A stretch of 18,486 bases of DNA from Oscillospiraceae bacterium (GTDB lineage: Bacteria > Bacillota > Clostridia > Oscillospirales > Oscillospiraceae): contig JAQXJQ010000201.1 of the NCBI GenBank assembly GCA_029009035.1, positions 1-18,486 on the forward strand, in the 5' to 3' direction. Both the position numbers and the translations under genes were made by a program. The notes beneath the pieces were generated by a model. It did no database searches, was not told the DNA's origin, and saw only the letters and a program-made list of their open reading frames with translations. Every line of letters starts with the position of its first letter. Position 1 is the stretch's first letter. Below are positions 8,425 through 15,662 of the stretch, in pieces.

Positions 8425-9810
8425 TCAGTGGGAGGTATGCGCCTGCAAAAATTCCACGATCCGCTCAAAGGCCATGGAACGGGACGCCTTGACCAGAATG
8501 GTCACGCCGGCGCGCACCTCACGCAGCAGAGCATCCTCTGCCTCCTCCATAGTGGGATAGTAGCTGGCCTGCTCCAATCCCGCCTCCCGGGCGCCCTCAG
8601 CCATGTACCGGGCCAGATCGCCGATGGCAATGAGCCGGTCTACACCGGCGGCGGCGAAGTAGCCCCCCACCGTGCGGTGGAACAGCTCGCTGTTGGCCCC
8701 CAGCTCCTTCATATCGCCCACCACAGCCACACGGCGGCGGTCATGGGCGTCACCCAGCACAGCGGCGGCAGCCCGCATGGACTGGGGGTTGGCGTTGTAG
8801 GCGTCGTTGAGGATGACCACATCCCCGGGACAACGGATGAGGTTCATCCGCATCTTGGTGGGCAGGAAAGCACGGATGCCCTGGGTGATCTCGTCGGGAG
8901 CCATGCCGAAGTGCTCCGCCACCGCCACCGCCATCAGTGTGGGATAGATCATGTGGGCGCCCAGGGCGGGGATGCTGGCGCCGAACTGGCTGACGGGGGT
9001 GCGCACGGTGCAGGAGATGTGCCCCTCCTCGTTTTCCACATCGCAGGCGGTGTACTCCAACCCCTCGCCGCTGCCCACAAAGACCGTCTTCTGCCTGAGG
9101 CTGCCCCGCAGGGTGCTGAGCATGGGGTCGTCCCCGTTCAGCACCGCAAGGCCGTCCTCCTTCAGGTGGGCAAAGGCCTCGCACTTGGCGCGAAAGATGG
9201 CCTCACGGCTGCCCAGATTTTCAATGTGGGCATCGCCGATATTGGTGATGAGGACCACATCGGGCTGGGCCAGCTCGCTGAGGTAGTCGATCTCACCGGC
9301 GTGATCCATTCCCATCTCCAGCACGCAGATCTGGTGCTCCCGCTCCAGGCGGAGGATGGTGAGGGGCATACCGATGTCGTTGTTGAAATTGCCCTCGGTC
9401 TTGAGCACCTTGTATTTGTTCCCCAAAACCGCCGCCACCATGTCCTTGGTGGTGGTCTTGCCCACAGAACCGGTCACCGCCACCACGGGGATGGGGAACA
9501 GGCTCTTGTAATACTGGGCCAGGTCGCGCAGCGCCCGCTGGGTGGAGCGCACCTTCACATAAAACTTTCCGGGCAGATAGCTCTCCCGCTCCCGGGCGGT
9601 AAGGCAGCCGGCAGCACCGTCCTCCAGCGCGGAATTGATAAATCCGTGGCCGTCAAAGCGCTCCCCCTGCAGGGGCAGGAACAGGCAGTTTTCGGTGACG
9701 GCGCGGCTGTCGGTGCACACCCCCGTAAAGGTGGCGTTCAGATCCCGGAAGTCACCCAGCAGCGTGCCGCCCACGGCCTCCACCAGCTGGCCCAATGTCA
9801 ATGCTTCCAT
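8425..9810 (-). CDS. murF: UDP-N-acetylmuramoyl-tripeptide--D-alanyl-D-alanine ligase
   Basis: MurF adds the D-Ala-D-Ala made by Ddl to the UDP-MurNAc-tripeptide, the last cytosolic step of the peptidoglycan pentapeptide precursor. The 461-residue protein has the Mur ligase plan: N-terminal substrate domain with TDSRAV (33-38), ATPase P-loop TGSVGKTTTKD (113-123), NFNNDIGMP (141-149), LEMGMDHAGEI (164-174), and C-terminal NDAYNANPQSM (335-345) and GDMKELG (365-371). Length is normal. TAAGGAGG overlaps the ddl stop and lies 6 bp before ATG 9810. The gap to ddl is only 11 bp, so the consecutive enzymes of the pathway are translated together. Confidence 0.97.
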   Translation of the reverse strand: MEALTLGQLVEAVGGTLLGDFRDLNATFTGVCTDSRAVTENCLFLPLQGERFDGHGFINSALEDGAAGCLTARERESYLPGKFYVKVRSTQRALRDLAQYYKSLFPIPVVAVTGSVGKTTTKDMVAAVLGNKYKVLKTEGNFNNDIGMPLTILRLEREHQICVLEMGMDHAGEIDYLSELAQPDVVLITNIGDAHIENLGSREAIFRAKCEAFAHLKEDGLAVLNGDDPMLSTLRGSLRQKTVFVGSGEGLEYTACDVENEEGHISCTVRTPVSQFGASIPALGAHMIYPTLMAVAVAEHFGMAPDEITQGIRAFLPTKMRMNLIRCPGDVVILNDAYNANPQSMRAAAAVLGDAHDRRRVAVVGDMKELGANSELFHRTVGGYFAAAGVDRLIAIGDLARYMAEGAREAGLEQASYYPTMEEAEDALLREVRAGVTILVKASRSMAFERIVEFLQAHTSH

Positions 9811-9821
9811 GTGCGTCCTCC

Positions 9822-10862
9822 TTACTTCCCCGCTTTTCTGGCCTCCAGAGAGGCATAGATGATGCGCTCACACAGCGCACCGTAGTCGACGCCCACCGCC
9901 GCGGCCTCCTGGGGCAGCAGGCTGGTAGGGGTCATGCCGGGCAGGGTGTTGATCTCCAAAAACCAGGGGGTACCGTCCTCGGTGACGATAAAGTCAGCCC
10001 GGGAATAGACGGACAGACCCAGGGTACGAAACACCGTAAGCGCGTCGGCGCGCAGACGCTGCTCCCACTCCCCGGGGATCTCCGCGGGACATACCTCCAC
10101 CGCGGCGCCGGGCTGATACTTGTTCTCGTAGTCGTAAAAGCCCACTTTGGGAATGATCTCGATGGAGGGCAGAGCCTGATCCTCCAGAATACCCACCTGG
10201 ATCTCACGGCCCTTGATGTACTGCTCAATGACGCTTCGTCCGCCCAGAGCCACCCCCTCCCGGAGGGCCTTCTCCAGCTCCGCTTTGTCATGGGCGATGG
10301 ACACGCCGATGGAGGAGCCGGAATCCAGGGGCTTCACCACACAGGGCAGCTCCAGCCGCTCCACCAGAGCGGGGATGTCATCCTCGGTGTAGTCCACCCG
10401 CTCCCAGGCGGGGGTGACGATGCCCTTGGGGGCCACCATGCGCTTGGTCAGGTCCTTATCCATGGCGATGGCGCTGCCCAGATAACCGGAGCCGGTGAAG
10501 GGGATCCCCAGCAGAGAGAGGGCAGCCTGTACCCGGCCGTCCTCACCGCAGGAGCCGTGAAGGGCCAGGAAAACCACATCCGCCAGAGCGCACAGTTCCA
10601 GAACCCCGGGGCCGAAGAGGGAGTCCCCCCCTCTCTCCGCCTTCAGCTGCTCCAGATCGGGCGCCTGACGGGAGATTTTGGTGAGATCGGCGGGGATCTC
10701 GGCGCCGAACATGGCTTCGGGAGCACCCGCAAAACCCAGATACATATCCACAAAGGCCACCTCATGCCCACGCTGGCGCAGGGTGGTGCAAACTCTGCTG
10801 CCGCTGGAGAGGGACACATTCCGCTCGGGGCTGAGGCCGCCGGCCAATACAACGATCTTCAT
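9822..10862 (-). CDS. ddl: D-alanine--D-alanine ligase
   Basis: This cytosolic ATP-grasp ligase joins two D-Ala. Landmarks in 346 residues: GGLSPERNVSL (8-18), ALHGSCGEDGRVQ (100-112), the ATP-binding loop VVKPLDSGSSIGVS (175-188), YDYENKY (243-249) and the metal-binding EINTLPGMT near the C-terminus. The omega-loop residue after Lys248 is Tyr249, the form seen in D-Ala-D-Ala ligases; Leuconostoc-type D-Ala-D-Lac ligases have Phe there. This predicts normal D-Ala-D-Ala termini. It is the first gene of the ten-gene operon, with AAGGAG 10 bp before ATG 10862 and its own promoter upstream. Confidence 0.97.
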   Translation of the reverse strand: MKIVVLAGGLSPERNVSLSSGSRVCTTLRQRGHEVAFVDMYLGFAGAPEAMFGAEIPADLTKISRQAPDLEQLKAERGGDSLFGPGVLELCALADVVFLALHGSCGEDGRVQAALSLLGIPFTGSGYLGSAIAMDKDLTKRMVAPKGIVTPAWERVDYTEDDIPALVERLELPCVVKPLDSGSSIGVSIAHDKAELEKALREGVALGGRSVIEQYIKGREIQVGILEDQALPSIEIIPKVGFYDYENKYQPGAAVEVCPAEIPGEWEQRLRADALTVFRTLGLSVYSRADFIVTEDGTPWFLEINTLPGMTPTSLLPQEAAAVGVDYGALCERIIYASLEARKAGK

Positions 10863-10893
10863 ATTTCAAACGCTCCTTAAAGCTGATTTATCT

Positions 10894-10941
10894 ATTATAT
10901 GCCTAATGTAGCAGTATAGCACATTTTGCCGCCGCCGACAA
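10894..10941 (-). promoter_or_regulatory. ddl: Probable sigma-A promoter of the ddl operon
   Basis: Read on the minus strand, TTGTCG (10941-10936), a 17-bp spacer and TATACT (10918-10913) form a housekeeping promoter about 50 bp before ddl. A perfect TATAAT also sits closer (10899-10894) but lacks a convincing -35 at 16-18 bp. It is the only clear promoter I found for the ten genes below it. Confidence 0.65.
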
Positions 10942-10950
10942 GCACAAGGG

Positions 10951-10990
10951 CGCAAAAAGAACCCACCTGCGGAGAGGTTTCGCAGGTGGG
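10951..10990 (-). terminator. Terminator-like hairpin downstream of the M16C peptidase
   Basis: CCCACCTGCG (10962-10971) pairs perfectly with CGCAGGTGGG (10981-10990) around a 9-nt loop. On the minus strand the stem is followed by TTCTTTTTG, so it can end the M16C transcript just before the ddl promoter. It is the distal copy of the hairpin repeated at 11192-11222. Confidence 0.65.
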
Positions 10991-11223
10991 CGAGACCGTC
11001 GAAAAAGGCTCCGCCTTTTCCGACGATTTTTTGCAGTCCGCTGCATCGCAGGTTTTGCCTGCCCGAGGCAGCCAAAACCCACGCTTGCGGCCTGAGAGGT
11101 ATTTTCTCCGACGCGCATGTCGCCGGAGAAAATATATTTCACTTTTTTCGCCGCTGTGCGGCGAAACTCTACGAGGTTTCTCAACAAGCGGACCCACCTG
11201 CGGGGAGGTTCCGCAGGTGGGTG
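10961..11223. repeat. Mosaic of six hairpins bounded by two near-identical palindromes (BIME/REP-like)
   Basis: The 376-bp gap between ddl and the M16C peptidase holds no convincing gene. Hairpins: A 10962-10990; B 10997-11009/11013-11025 (13 bp, one mismatch); C 11051-11063/11067-11079 (13 bp, one mismatch); D 11101-11110/11124-11133 (perfect 10 bp); E 11147-11154/11158-11165 (perfect 8 bp); F 11192-11203/11211-11222 (perfect 12 bp). A and F differ at about two positions over 29 bp and bound the array as direct repeats. Short open frames cross it in several phases, as expected for GC-rich repeats, and they carry no recognisable domain. I read it as an intergenic repetitive element in the 3' untranslated region of the M16C gene. 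Confidence 0.7.
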
Positions 11224-11238
11224 CAAATCCGTCTTTTA

Positions 11239-14112
11239 TTACAGGTCAAACACGGTCAGATCTTCGCAGTCCTTCAGGGCGGTCTCGGGACCCACCACGC
11301 ACACGGCGCCCTCGGTGCTCATGCGCTCCAGAGCCTCACAGTGGCTCACCAGCTTCTCCCGGGTGGTGGCGAGCATCTGCGCCCGGGTCTCCTTAAGGCG
11401 CTCATAGGTCATGCCGGCGAGCCAGCGCTCATCCGCCAGATTGCCCTGCCGTCCCGGTTCCAGCAGCGGCTCGGAGGCGGCAATGGCGGAGATGATGAAC
11501 TTGTCCGGGTCCTCCTCCCCCGCACAGAACGCCCGCAGGAAGTCGGCGCTGCCGCCGTATACCGCAAGGGTGCGGCCGGGCGTGGGGTCACGGAAGGAAT
11601 AGGCGATCATGCCGCCGGTCCTGGTGCAGCGCAGGCCGGTGCCGTAGGCTCCGCCCTTGACACGCACCTCGTTCCACAGGTAGCTCAGGGTCATGATGTT
11701 GGACAGCACCGGCAGGCTTCCGTCGCTGACGCTTCCGTCCTTCAGCTGATAGCCCTGCACCGCGAAGGACGCCTGGGCCGGGATGCGGATACCCATGCGC
11801 TGAGGCAGGGCGGAGGTGTAGGCGGGGCGCAGATCACAGCGCTCCCCCTGGGGCAGGGCGGACAGGAGGCGGTCAAGCTCCGCCTCTCCGCCGGAGGTGA
11901 CGCCCGCAATGAGACGGGCACGGCAGATGCAGCGGCTGCGCACCCGCTCCAGAAGGGCTGCAAAGTCCTCAAAGCGGCTGTCGAACTCCTTCACAAAGCT
12001 GCGGAGCCACTGCAGATTGGTGAAGCCGTTGATGGCCTCGCCCACAGCGGCGGTGGCGCTGTAATGGGAGGTGACCGCCTGAACGCCCAGCATATGGCCG
12101 CCGGAGACGGCGTCCTGCCGGCCGATCTCATTGGACTGCACCGCCAGCTCCCGGATGCGCTCCGGCTCACGGAAGCTGACCCGGAGCAGGATCTCGCAGA
12201 TCAGCTCCATGGCCTTATCCCAGTTGGCGTCCAGCACGCCGGCGCGCACGCACAGGCAAGGCAGGCAGGTATCGAACTCCCCCTCGCGGGAATAGGCGGA
12301 CAGGCTGAAGCGCAGGGAGCCGATATAGGTCTTGATCTCCTGCTGGAGCTGGGCCACAGTATAATGCTCCGTGGGCAGCTGATCCAACAGATCGGGCAGC
12401 AAGGAGAGCTGGGTCAACTCCTCCAGGGTGCAATCTCCCAGAGAGAAGTACAAAGAGAGGTAGCTGATGCCCTTGGTGGGAATGCGGTGGCGCAGGATCT
12501 TCACACCCTCCACACTGCTCTCCTCGGTGTCCACCCAGTCGGGCAGCTCGCTCACCTCGGACAGGGGCAGCGTGGGCAGGGTGGCCAGCTGCTCCGGCGT
12601 ATCGGGGGTCTGCTGCCAGCGCTCCAGCGCCGCGTTCAGCTCTTCCAGCGCCGCCTGCTCCGCCTCACTGCGCGCCGCCTGCTCCGCCTCCAGCCGTTTC
12701 TGCTCCGCCTCACGAAGCTCCGCGCCGTAGGTGCGGGAGGGAATGGCCTTCAGGGTGACCATCCCTTCCTCGTCCAGCAGCAGCTCCGAGAGCAGCTTCT
12801 CATAGCCGTCGCCCTTCATCATCTCATTGAGATGGGCGATGGCCTCGTCGCACACCAGATACATCAGCGGGTCTCCGCCATACATCCAGCTACATGTGGC
12901 GCTGATGGCGTGGATGAGGCCCCGGGGCTCCCTCTCCTGACGCAGGCGGAAGGCATAGCGGTTGATGCAGGCCTGCAGGGCGGCGCGGTCGATGCCCTGC
13001 TCCACCAGTCGGGAAACGGTGGAGCGCACGGTGGCGCGGATGGCGGGCAGCTTGTCCTCCGCGGTGTTGCGCACCTGCAGCTGGATATAGGGCTGGGCGA
13101 TGCCGTCCACCACAGCCAGCGTCACATCCTCACCCAGGCCGGCGGAGAGGATGGCCCGCTTCAGGGGGGACTCGTTGGAGTCACACAGCAGGTCGCACAG
13201 CACATCCGCCGCCATCAGCTTTTCCCGGTCGGCCCAGGTGCCGATGATTTTGGCGGTGGTGAAGATCACCTTGTTGTCCAGCTCCTCGCCCTCGCCGATC
13301 TCGTAGCGGCACTCCCCCTCGCCCCCTCTGGGGACCTGCATGGTCAGGATGTGCTTCTCTCCGCTGCGCTCATAGCGGGAGAGGTAGCTGTCGATCATCT
13401 CCAGCGTCTCGTCCAGGGGCACGCTGCCGTCCAGGAAGAAGCGGGCATTGGAGGGGTGATAGAACCGGCGGTAGGTATCCACATACTGCTCATAGCTGAG
13501 GTCGGGAATGTGGGCGGGGTCGCCGCCGGAATTGAAGCGATAGCAGGTATCGGGGAAGAGCAGGCCGTCCACCTCCATCTCCACAATGGCGTCCACATCG
13601 GACATGGCGCCCTTCATCTCGTTAAACACCACACCCTTGTAGGAGGGTACGCCGTCGTTCAGCTCGGTGTGCCACCCCTCCTGGTAGAACACATTGGGGT
13701 TGCGGTCCAGCAGCGGAGAAAACACCGCGTCCAGATAAACGGAGGTCAGATTGAGAAAGTCCTTTTCGTTTCGGCTCGACACGGGGTATATGGTCTTGTC
13801 CGGATAGGTCATGGCGTTGAGGAAGGTGTTCATGGAGCTTTTCAGCAGCTCCACAAAGGGCTCTCTCACGGGATACCGATCCGAACCGTTGAGCACGGAA
13901 TGCTCCAGAATATGAAATACGCCGGTGCTGTCCTCGGGCAGGGTCTGAAAGCTCACGCAGAACAGCTTGTTGTCCTCGCCGTTATCCATCCAGCACAGCT
14001 GTGCGCCGGTCTTGTCATGGGTCATCTCCACCAGGGTGGCGCTGAGCTCCTCCACATGGCGCACACGCTCCACGGTAAACCCATGGAGCTTCCTTCCGGT
14101 TTCCGGTTTCAT
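11239..14112 (-). CDS. M16C-family zinc metallopeptidase (PreP/insulinase-like)
   Basis: The 957-residue protein shows the inverted zinc site HILEH (67-71) with His67, Glu70 and His71. The third ligand is Glu165 in VVFNEMKGAM, the expected spacing for M16. Size and layout (two homologous halves joined by a helical linker rich in Glu/Ala around 490-530) match the M16C presequence-protease group, which degrades short unstructured peptides inside a closed chamber. I see no signal peptide, so it is probably cytosolic. Start is ATG 14112 with AGAAGGAGA upstream; a TTG at 14136 in frame is a poorer choice. It stands alone with its own promoter (14189-14161) and 3' hairpins. In other Clostridia such proteins also lack an assigned physiological substrate. 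Confidence 0.93.
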   Translation of the reverse strand: MKPETGRKLHGFTVERVRHVEELSATLVEMTHDKTGAQLCWMDNGEDNKLFCVSFQTLPEDSTGVFHILEHSVLNGSDRYPVREPFVELLKSSMNTFLNAMTYPDKTIYPVSSRNEKDFLNLTSVYLDAVFSPLLDRNPNVFYQEGWHTELNDGVPSYKGVVFNEMKGAMSDVDAIVEMEVDGLLFPDTCYRFNSGGDPAHIPDLSYEQYVDTYRRFYHPSNARFFLDGSVPLDETLEMIDSYLSRYERSGEKHILTMQVPRGGEGECRYEIGEGEELDNKVIFTTAKIIGTWADREKLMAADVLCDLLCDSNESPLKRAILSAGLGEDVTLAVVDGIAQPYIQLQVRNTAEDKLPAIRATVRSTVSRLVEQGIDRAALQACINRYAFRLRQEREPRGLIHAISATCSWMYGGDPLMYLVCDEAIAHLNEMMKGDGYEKLLSELLLDEEGMVTLKAIPSRTYGAELREAEQKRLEAEQAARSEAEQAALEELNAALERWQQTPDTPEQLATLPTLPLSEVSELPDWVDTEESSVEGVKILRHRIPTKGISYLSLYFSLGDCTLEELTQLSLLPDLLDQLPTEHYTVAQLQQEIKTYIGSLRFSLSAYSREGEFDTCLPCLCVRAGVLDANWDKAMELICEILLRVSFREPERIRELAVQSNEIGRQDAVSGGHMLGVQAVTSHYSATAAVGEAINGFTNLQWLRSFVKEFDSRFEDFAALLERVRSRCICRARLIAGVTSGGEAELDRLLSALPQGERCDLRPAYTSALPQRMGIRIPAQASFAVQGYQLKDGSVSDGSLPVLSNIMTLSYLWNEVRVKGGAYGTGLRCTRTGGMIAYSFRDPTPGRTLAVYGGSADFLRAFCAGEEDPDKFIISAIAASEPLLEPGRQGNLADERWLAGMTYERLKETRAQMLATTREKLVSHCEALERMSTEGAVCVVGPETALKDCEDLTVFDL

Positions 14113-14130
14113 GTGATCTCTCCTTCTTTG

Positions 14131-14148
14131 GTGCAATGATAGTTGCGC
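14131..14148. promoter_or_regulatory. Imperfect inverted repeat in the M16C leader
   Basis: GTGCAA-N6-TTGCGC (5 of 6 matching) lies between the promoter and the ribosome binding site. It shares the GTGCAA half with the perfect repeat at 14184-14203. It is a possible operator pair; no regulator is indicated. Confidence 0.3.
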
Positions 14149-14160
14149 GTGATTTGTTTC

Positions 14161-14189
14161 ATCATACTACAAGTATATCCGAAGTGCAA
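14161..14189 (-). promoter_or_regulatory. Probable sigma-A promoter of the M16C peptidase
   Basis: On the minus strand, TTGCAC (14189-14184), a 17-bp spacer and TATGAT (14166-14161) lie about 50 bp before the start codon. The -35 box is one arm of a perfect inverted repeat. Confidence 0.7.
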
Positions 14190-14203
14190 CGATTGCCTTG
14201 CAC
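14184..14203. promoter_or_regulatory. Inverted repeat over the M16C -35 box (possible operator)
   Basis: GTGCAA (14184-14189) and TTGCAC (14198-14203) form a perfect 6-bp palindrome with an 8-bp centre. One arm is the -35 hexamer. The short arms and lack of a known matching regulator keep this tentative. Confidence 0.35.
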
Positions 14204-14215
14204 CAAGCCTCTTTT

Positions 14216-14258
14216 TCAAAACAAAAAGCCCCGCTCCCCTGCATTGGGAACGGAGCTT
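14216..14258 (-). terminator. Intrinsic terminator in the gap between tRNA-Gln and M16C
   Basis: On the minus strand AAGCTCCGTTCCC (14258-14246) pairs over 13 bp, with two G-U pairs, with GGGAGCGGGGCTT (14238-14226), and is followed by CTTTTTGTTTTG. It lies just upstream of the M16C promoter. No gene ends close to it, so it may end a small RNA or read-through from tRNA-Gln. Confidence 0.7.
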
Positions 14259-14280
14259 CACAACGACAAATACCCAGAGA

Positions 14281-14307
14281 AAAGAAAAACCTTTCGCCAA
14301 AGCGAAA
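14281..14307 (-). terminator. Short hairpin with U-rich tail
   Basis: TTTCGC/GCGAAA (14292-14297 with 14302-14307, loop of four) is followed on the minus strand by GGTTTTTCTTTTC. It is weak by stem length but has a good U-tract, and lies between a large stem-loop (14318-14381) and the next terminator. Confidence 0.45.
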
Positions 14308-14317
14308 TGCCACCACA

Positions 14318-14381
14318 CCTCTTCACGATTCACTGTTACCTTTTACTTGCCAAAAAACGCCTGTATGATTTCGTGAAGAGG
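14318..14381. other. Long-range inverted repeat, possible structured RNA
   Basis: CCTCTTCACGA (14318-14328) and TCGTGAAGAGG (14371-14381) are perfect 11-bp arms around a 42-nt interior. Together with the two terminator-like hairpins at 14292-14307 and 14226-14258, this fills the 314-bp gap between tRNA-Gln and the M16C gene. I see no supported protein gene here, and no promoter between the tRNA terminator and the stem-loop. Confidence 0.4.
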
Positions 14382-14387
14382 GAAGAA

Positions 14388-14427
14388 GTAAAAATCGCCG
14401 ATCTTCTGTCGAAGATCGGCGATTTTT
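14388..14427 (-). terminator. Terminator of tRNA-Gln
   Basis: A perfect 17-bp inverted repeat (14390-14406 with 14411-14427, loop TGTC) begins at the terminal A of the encoded CCA and ends in TTTTTAC on the minus strand. Confidence 0.9.
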
Positions 14428-14500
14428 GGCAGCGGATGAAGGATTCGAACCCTCACAAACAGAGTCAGAGTCTGGTGTGCTACCGTTACACTAATCCGCT
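14427..14500 (-). tRNA. tRNA-Gln (anticodon CTG), CCA encoded
   Basis: Read on the minus strand: acceptor arms AGCGGAT and ATCCGCT pair over 7 bp; discriminator G and an encoded CCA follow. D arm GTGT-AACGGTA-GCAC, anticodon arm CCAGA/TCTGT (outer pair is a C-U mismatch) with loop CTCTGAC, and T loop GTTCGAATCC are present. The anticodon CTG (14468-14466) reads CAG, glutamine. It is transcribed alone from a near-consensus promoter and ends in its own terminator. Confidence 0.95.
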
Positions 14501-14530
14501 ATTTGGCCGGCTCACGCTTAAGCCTTTGTA

Positions 14531-14558
14531 ATTATAGCAGAAAGTTCCGCTTTGTCAA
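14531..14558 (-). promoter_or_regulatory. Promoter of tRNA-Gln
   Basis: Perfect TTGACA (14558-14553), 16-bp spacer and perfect TATAAT (14536-14531) with an extended TG, ending about 30 bp before the tRNA. Its strength fits a stable RNA gene. Confidence 0.9.
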
Positions 14559-14596
14559 CCCTGTTTCTGCAATTTTCCGAAAATAATTTCGGCTCT

Positions 14597-14634
14597 GAAA
14601 AAGGTCTGCCGCAGGACGGGGTCCCGCGGCAGAC
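14597..14634 (-). terminator. Terminator of the first SleB-type hydrolase
   Basis: GTCTGCCGC (14604-14612) pairs perfectly with GCGGCAGAC (14626-14634), with further pairing in the loop (GGAC/GTCC). On the minus strand it is followed by CTTTTTC. It lies 12 bp past the stop codon at 14646. Confidence 0.8.
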
Positions 14635-14645
14635 TTGCCTTCTGC

Positions 14646-15626
14646 TCAGTTGTAAAACGCGTGGGCGCCGATGGTCGCCACATAGGGGCGGTTGCGGGAG
14701 GCATAGGTGTTCATCCCCGCGCGGTTGAAGAACAGCGCGTTCTCCAGCACCACGGTGCCCTCCAGCACCAGCTTGGCGGCCGCCACGCTGGCAGCATTGG
14801 GCTCACGGTAGATGGAGCCGCTCATGGCAGGGCTGAACTGGTTCTTCTGGAACAGAACGCCCTTGATGGTGTTGGGGAATTTGGGGCTGCTCAGGCGGTT
14901 CATCACCACATTTCCCACGGCGATCTTGCCGCTGAGGGACTGGTTGCCGCTCTCGGCGTAGATGATGTGGGACAGCCAGTACAGGGTCTCCCCGTCATAG
15001 TACTCGCTTCCGGGGGTCAGATAAGCCCCGGCGCCCTCAATGGAGTTCATCACGATTTGGCCGGTGGCCCCATCATAGGCAATATCCAGATTGCAGACCT
15101 CCGCCAGGGAACGGATGGGCAGCGCCACCTTACCGTTCACCTGCTTCACGCCGTTCTCCACATAGAGACAGCGGCCGTTGGCGGTCAGATAGCGCTCGCC
15201 GAACTTGGCACTGATGGTCAGGGTCTCCTCGATCACATTGGCTGCAGCCTCAACGCCCTCAGCCTCCACATCCACGATCTCGGTCACGGTCACACAGTCG
15301 GCAGTCACGCTGCCGTTTTCCTCCAGCACCTCACAGTCGGTGCTCAGAGCCTTTACAAAGGACTCCACGGTAATATAGTTGTGGCCGTTGACGCACTCAT
15401 ATTCAAGGCCCTCAACAGGCTCACCGTTCAGGTAAAAGGGGGAAGTGGAAGCAAAATCGTCGGCGGTCTCTTCCCCGGTCTCAGCGGCGGACTCGCTCAC
15501 CGGAGCGGTCTCTGCCATGGCGGGCGCATTCTGCTCCTTTTCATCGGCAGCGGCGGCAAACCCGGGAATGACAACAGACAAGGCAATGAGAAGCCCCAGC
15601 ATCAGGCCGGTTACTCTCAACTTCAT
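14646..15626 (-). CDS. Secreted SleB-type cell wall hydrolase with copper-amine-oxidase-like N-domain
   Basis: The 326-residue protein has a signal peptide (basic start, hydrophobic 6-22, likely cleavage near AAAA/D). An acidic, Ala/Glu-rich linker (28-62) follows, then a region like the copper amine oxidase N-terminal wall-associated repeat (FYLNGEPVEG to ATGQIVMNS, about 64-195). The C-terminal Hydrolase_2/SleB domain (about 215-326) has IIYAESGNQSLSGKIAVG with the probable catalytic Glu225, then NRLSSPKFPNTIKGVLF and VATIGAHAFYN. SleB-domain enzymes are lytic transglycosylases; SleB itself acts on spore cortex. The fusion and the WalR-like box suggest growth-phase wall remodelling as an alternative to germination. 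AAGGAG lies 7 bp before ATG 15626. It is paralogous to the gene at 15892-16701. Confidence 0.9.
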   Translation of the reverse strand: MKLRVTGLMLGLLIALSVVIPGFAAAADEKEQNAPAMAETAPVSESAAETGEETADDFASTSPFYLNGEPVEGLEYECVNGHNYITVESFVKALSTDCEVLEENGSVTADCVTVTEIVDVEAEGVEAAANVIEETLTISAKFGERYLTANGRCLYVENGVKQVNGKVALPIRSLAEVCNLDIAYDGATGQIVMNSIEGAGAYLTPGSEYYDGETLYWLSHIIYAESGNQSLSGKIAVGNVVMNRLSSPKFPNTIKGVLFQKNQFSPAMSGSIYREPNAASVAAAKLVLEGTVVLENALFFNRAGMNTYASRNRPYVATIGAHAFYN

Positions 15627-15642
15627 ACGATCTCTCCTTGCT

Positions 15643-15662
15643 ACAATTTGTTCTCAAATTGT
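15643..15662 (-). other. Hairpin at the predicted 5' end of the hydrolase mRNA
   Basis: ACAATTTG (minus strand) pairs perfectly with CAAATTGT around AGAA. The stem begins at about the transcription start predicted from the -10 box and ends 3 nt before the AAGGAG. A 5'-terminal stem-loop of this kind can stabilise mRNA; it also overlaps one WalR half-site at 15660. Confidence 0.5.

Noticed and set aside
6556..9858. A 1100-codon open frame on the plus strand opposite abcF and murF
   Set aside because: It is the antisense shadow of two unmistakable genes. The translation is His/Leu/Gly/Val-rich low complexity with no domain, as GC-rich antisense frames usually are.
10961..11223. CRISPR array or attachment-site pair
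   Set aside because: There are only two direct copies, 230 bp apart, each itself palindromic; no regular repeat-spacer pattern and no integrase or phage genes.
10866..11226. Several minus-strand frames of 69-107 codons in the ddl/M16C gap
   Set aside because: They run through the hairpin array in multiple phases, show no domain and have no convincing ribosome binding site. Better explained by repeat DNA.
11221..14139. A 972-codon plus-strand frame opposite the M16C gene
   Set aside because: Shadow of the M16C gene, with the same low-complexity composition. The minus-strand frame has the zinc-site motifs and a ribosome binding site.
14109..14333. A 74-codon minus-strand frame before the M16C gene
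   Set aside because: It reads through a terminator hairpin and the M16C promoter, so it is unlikely to be a gene.
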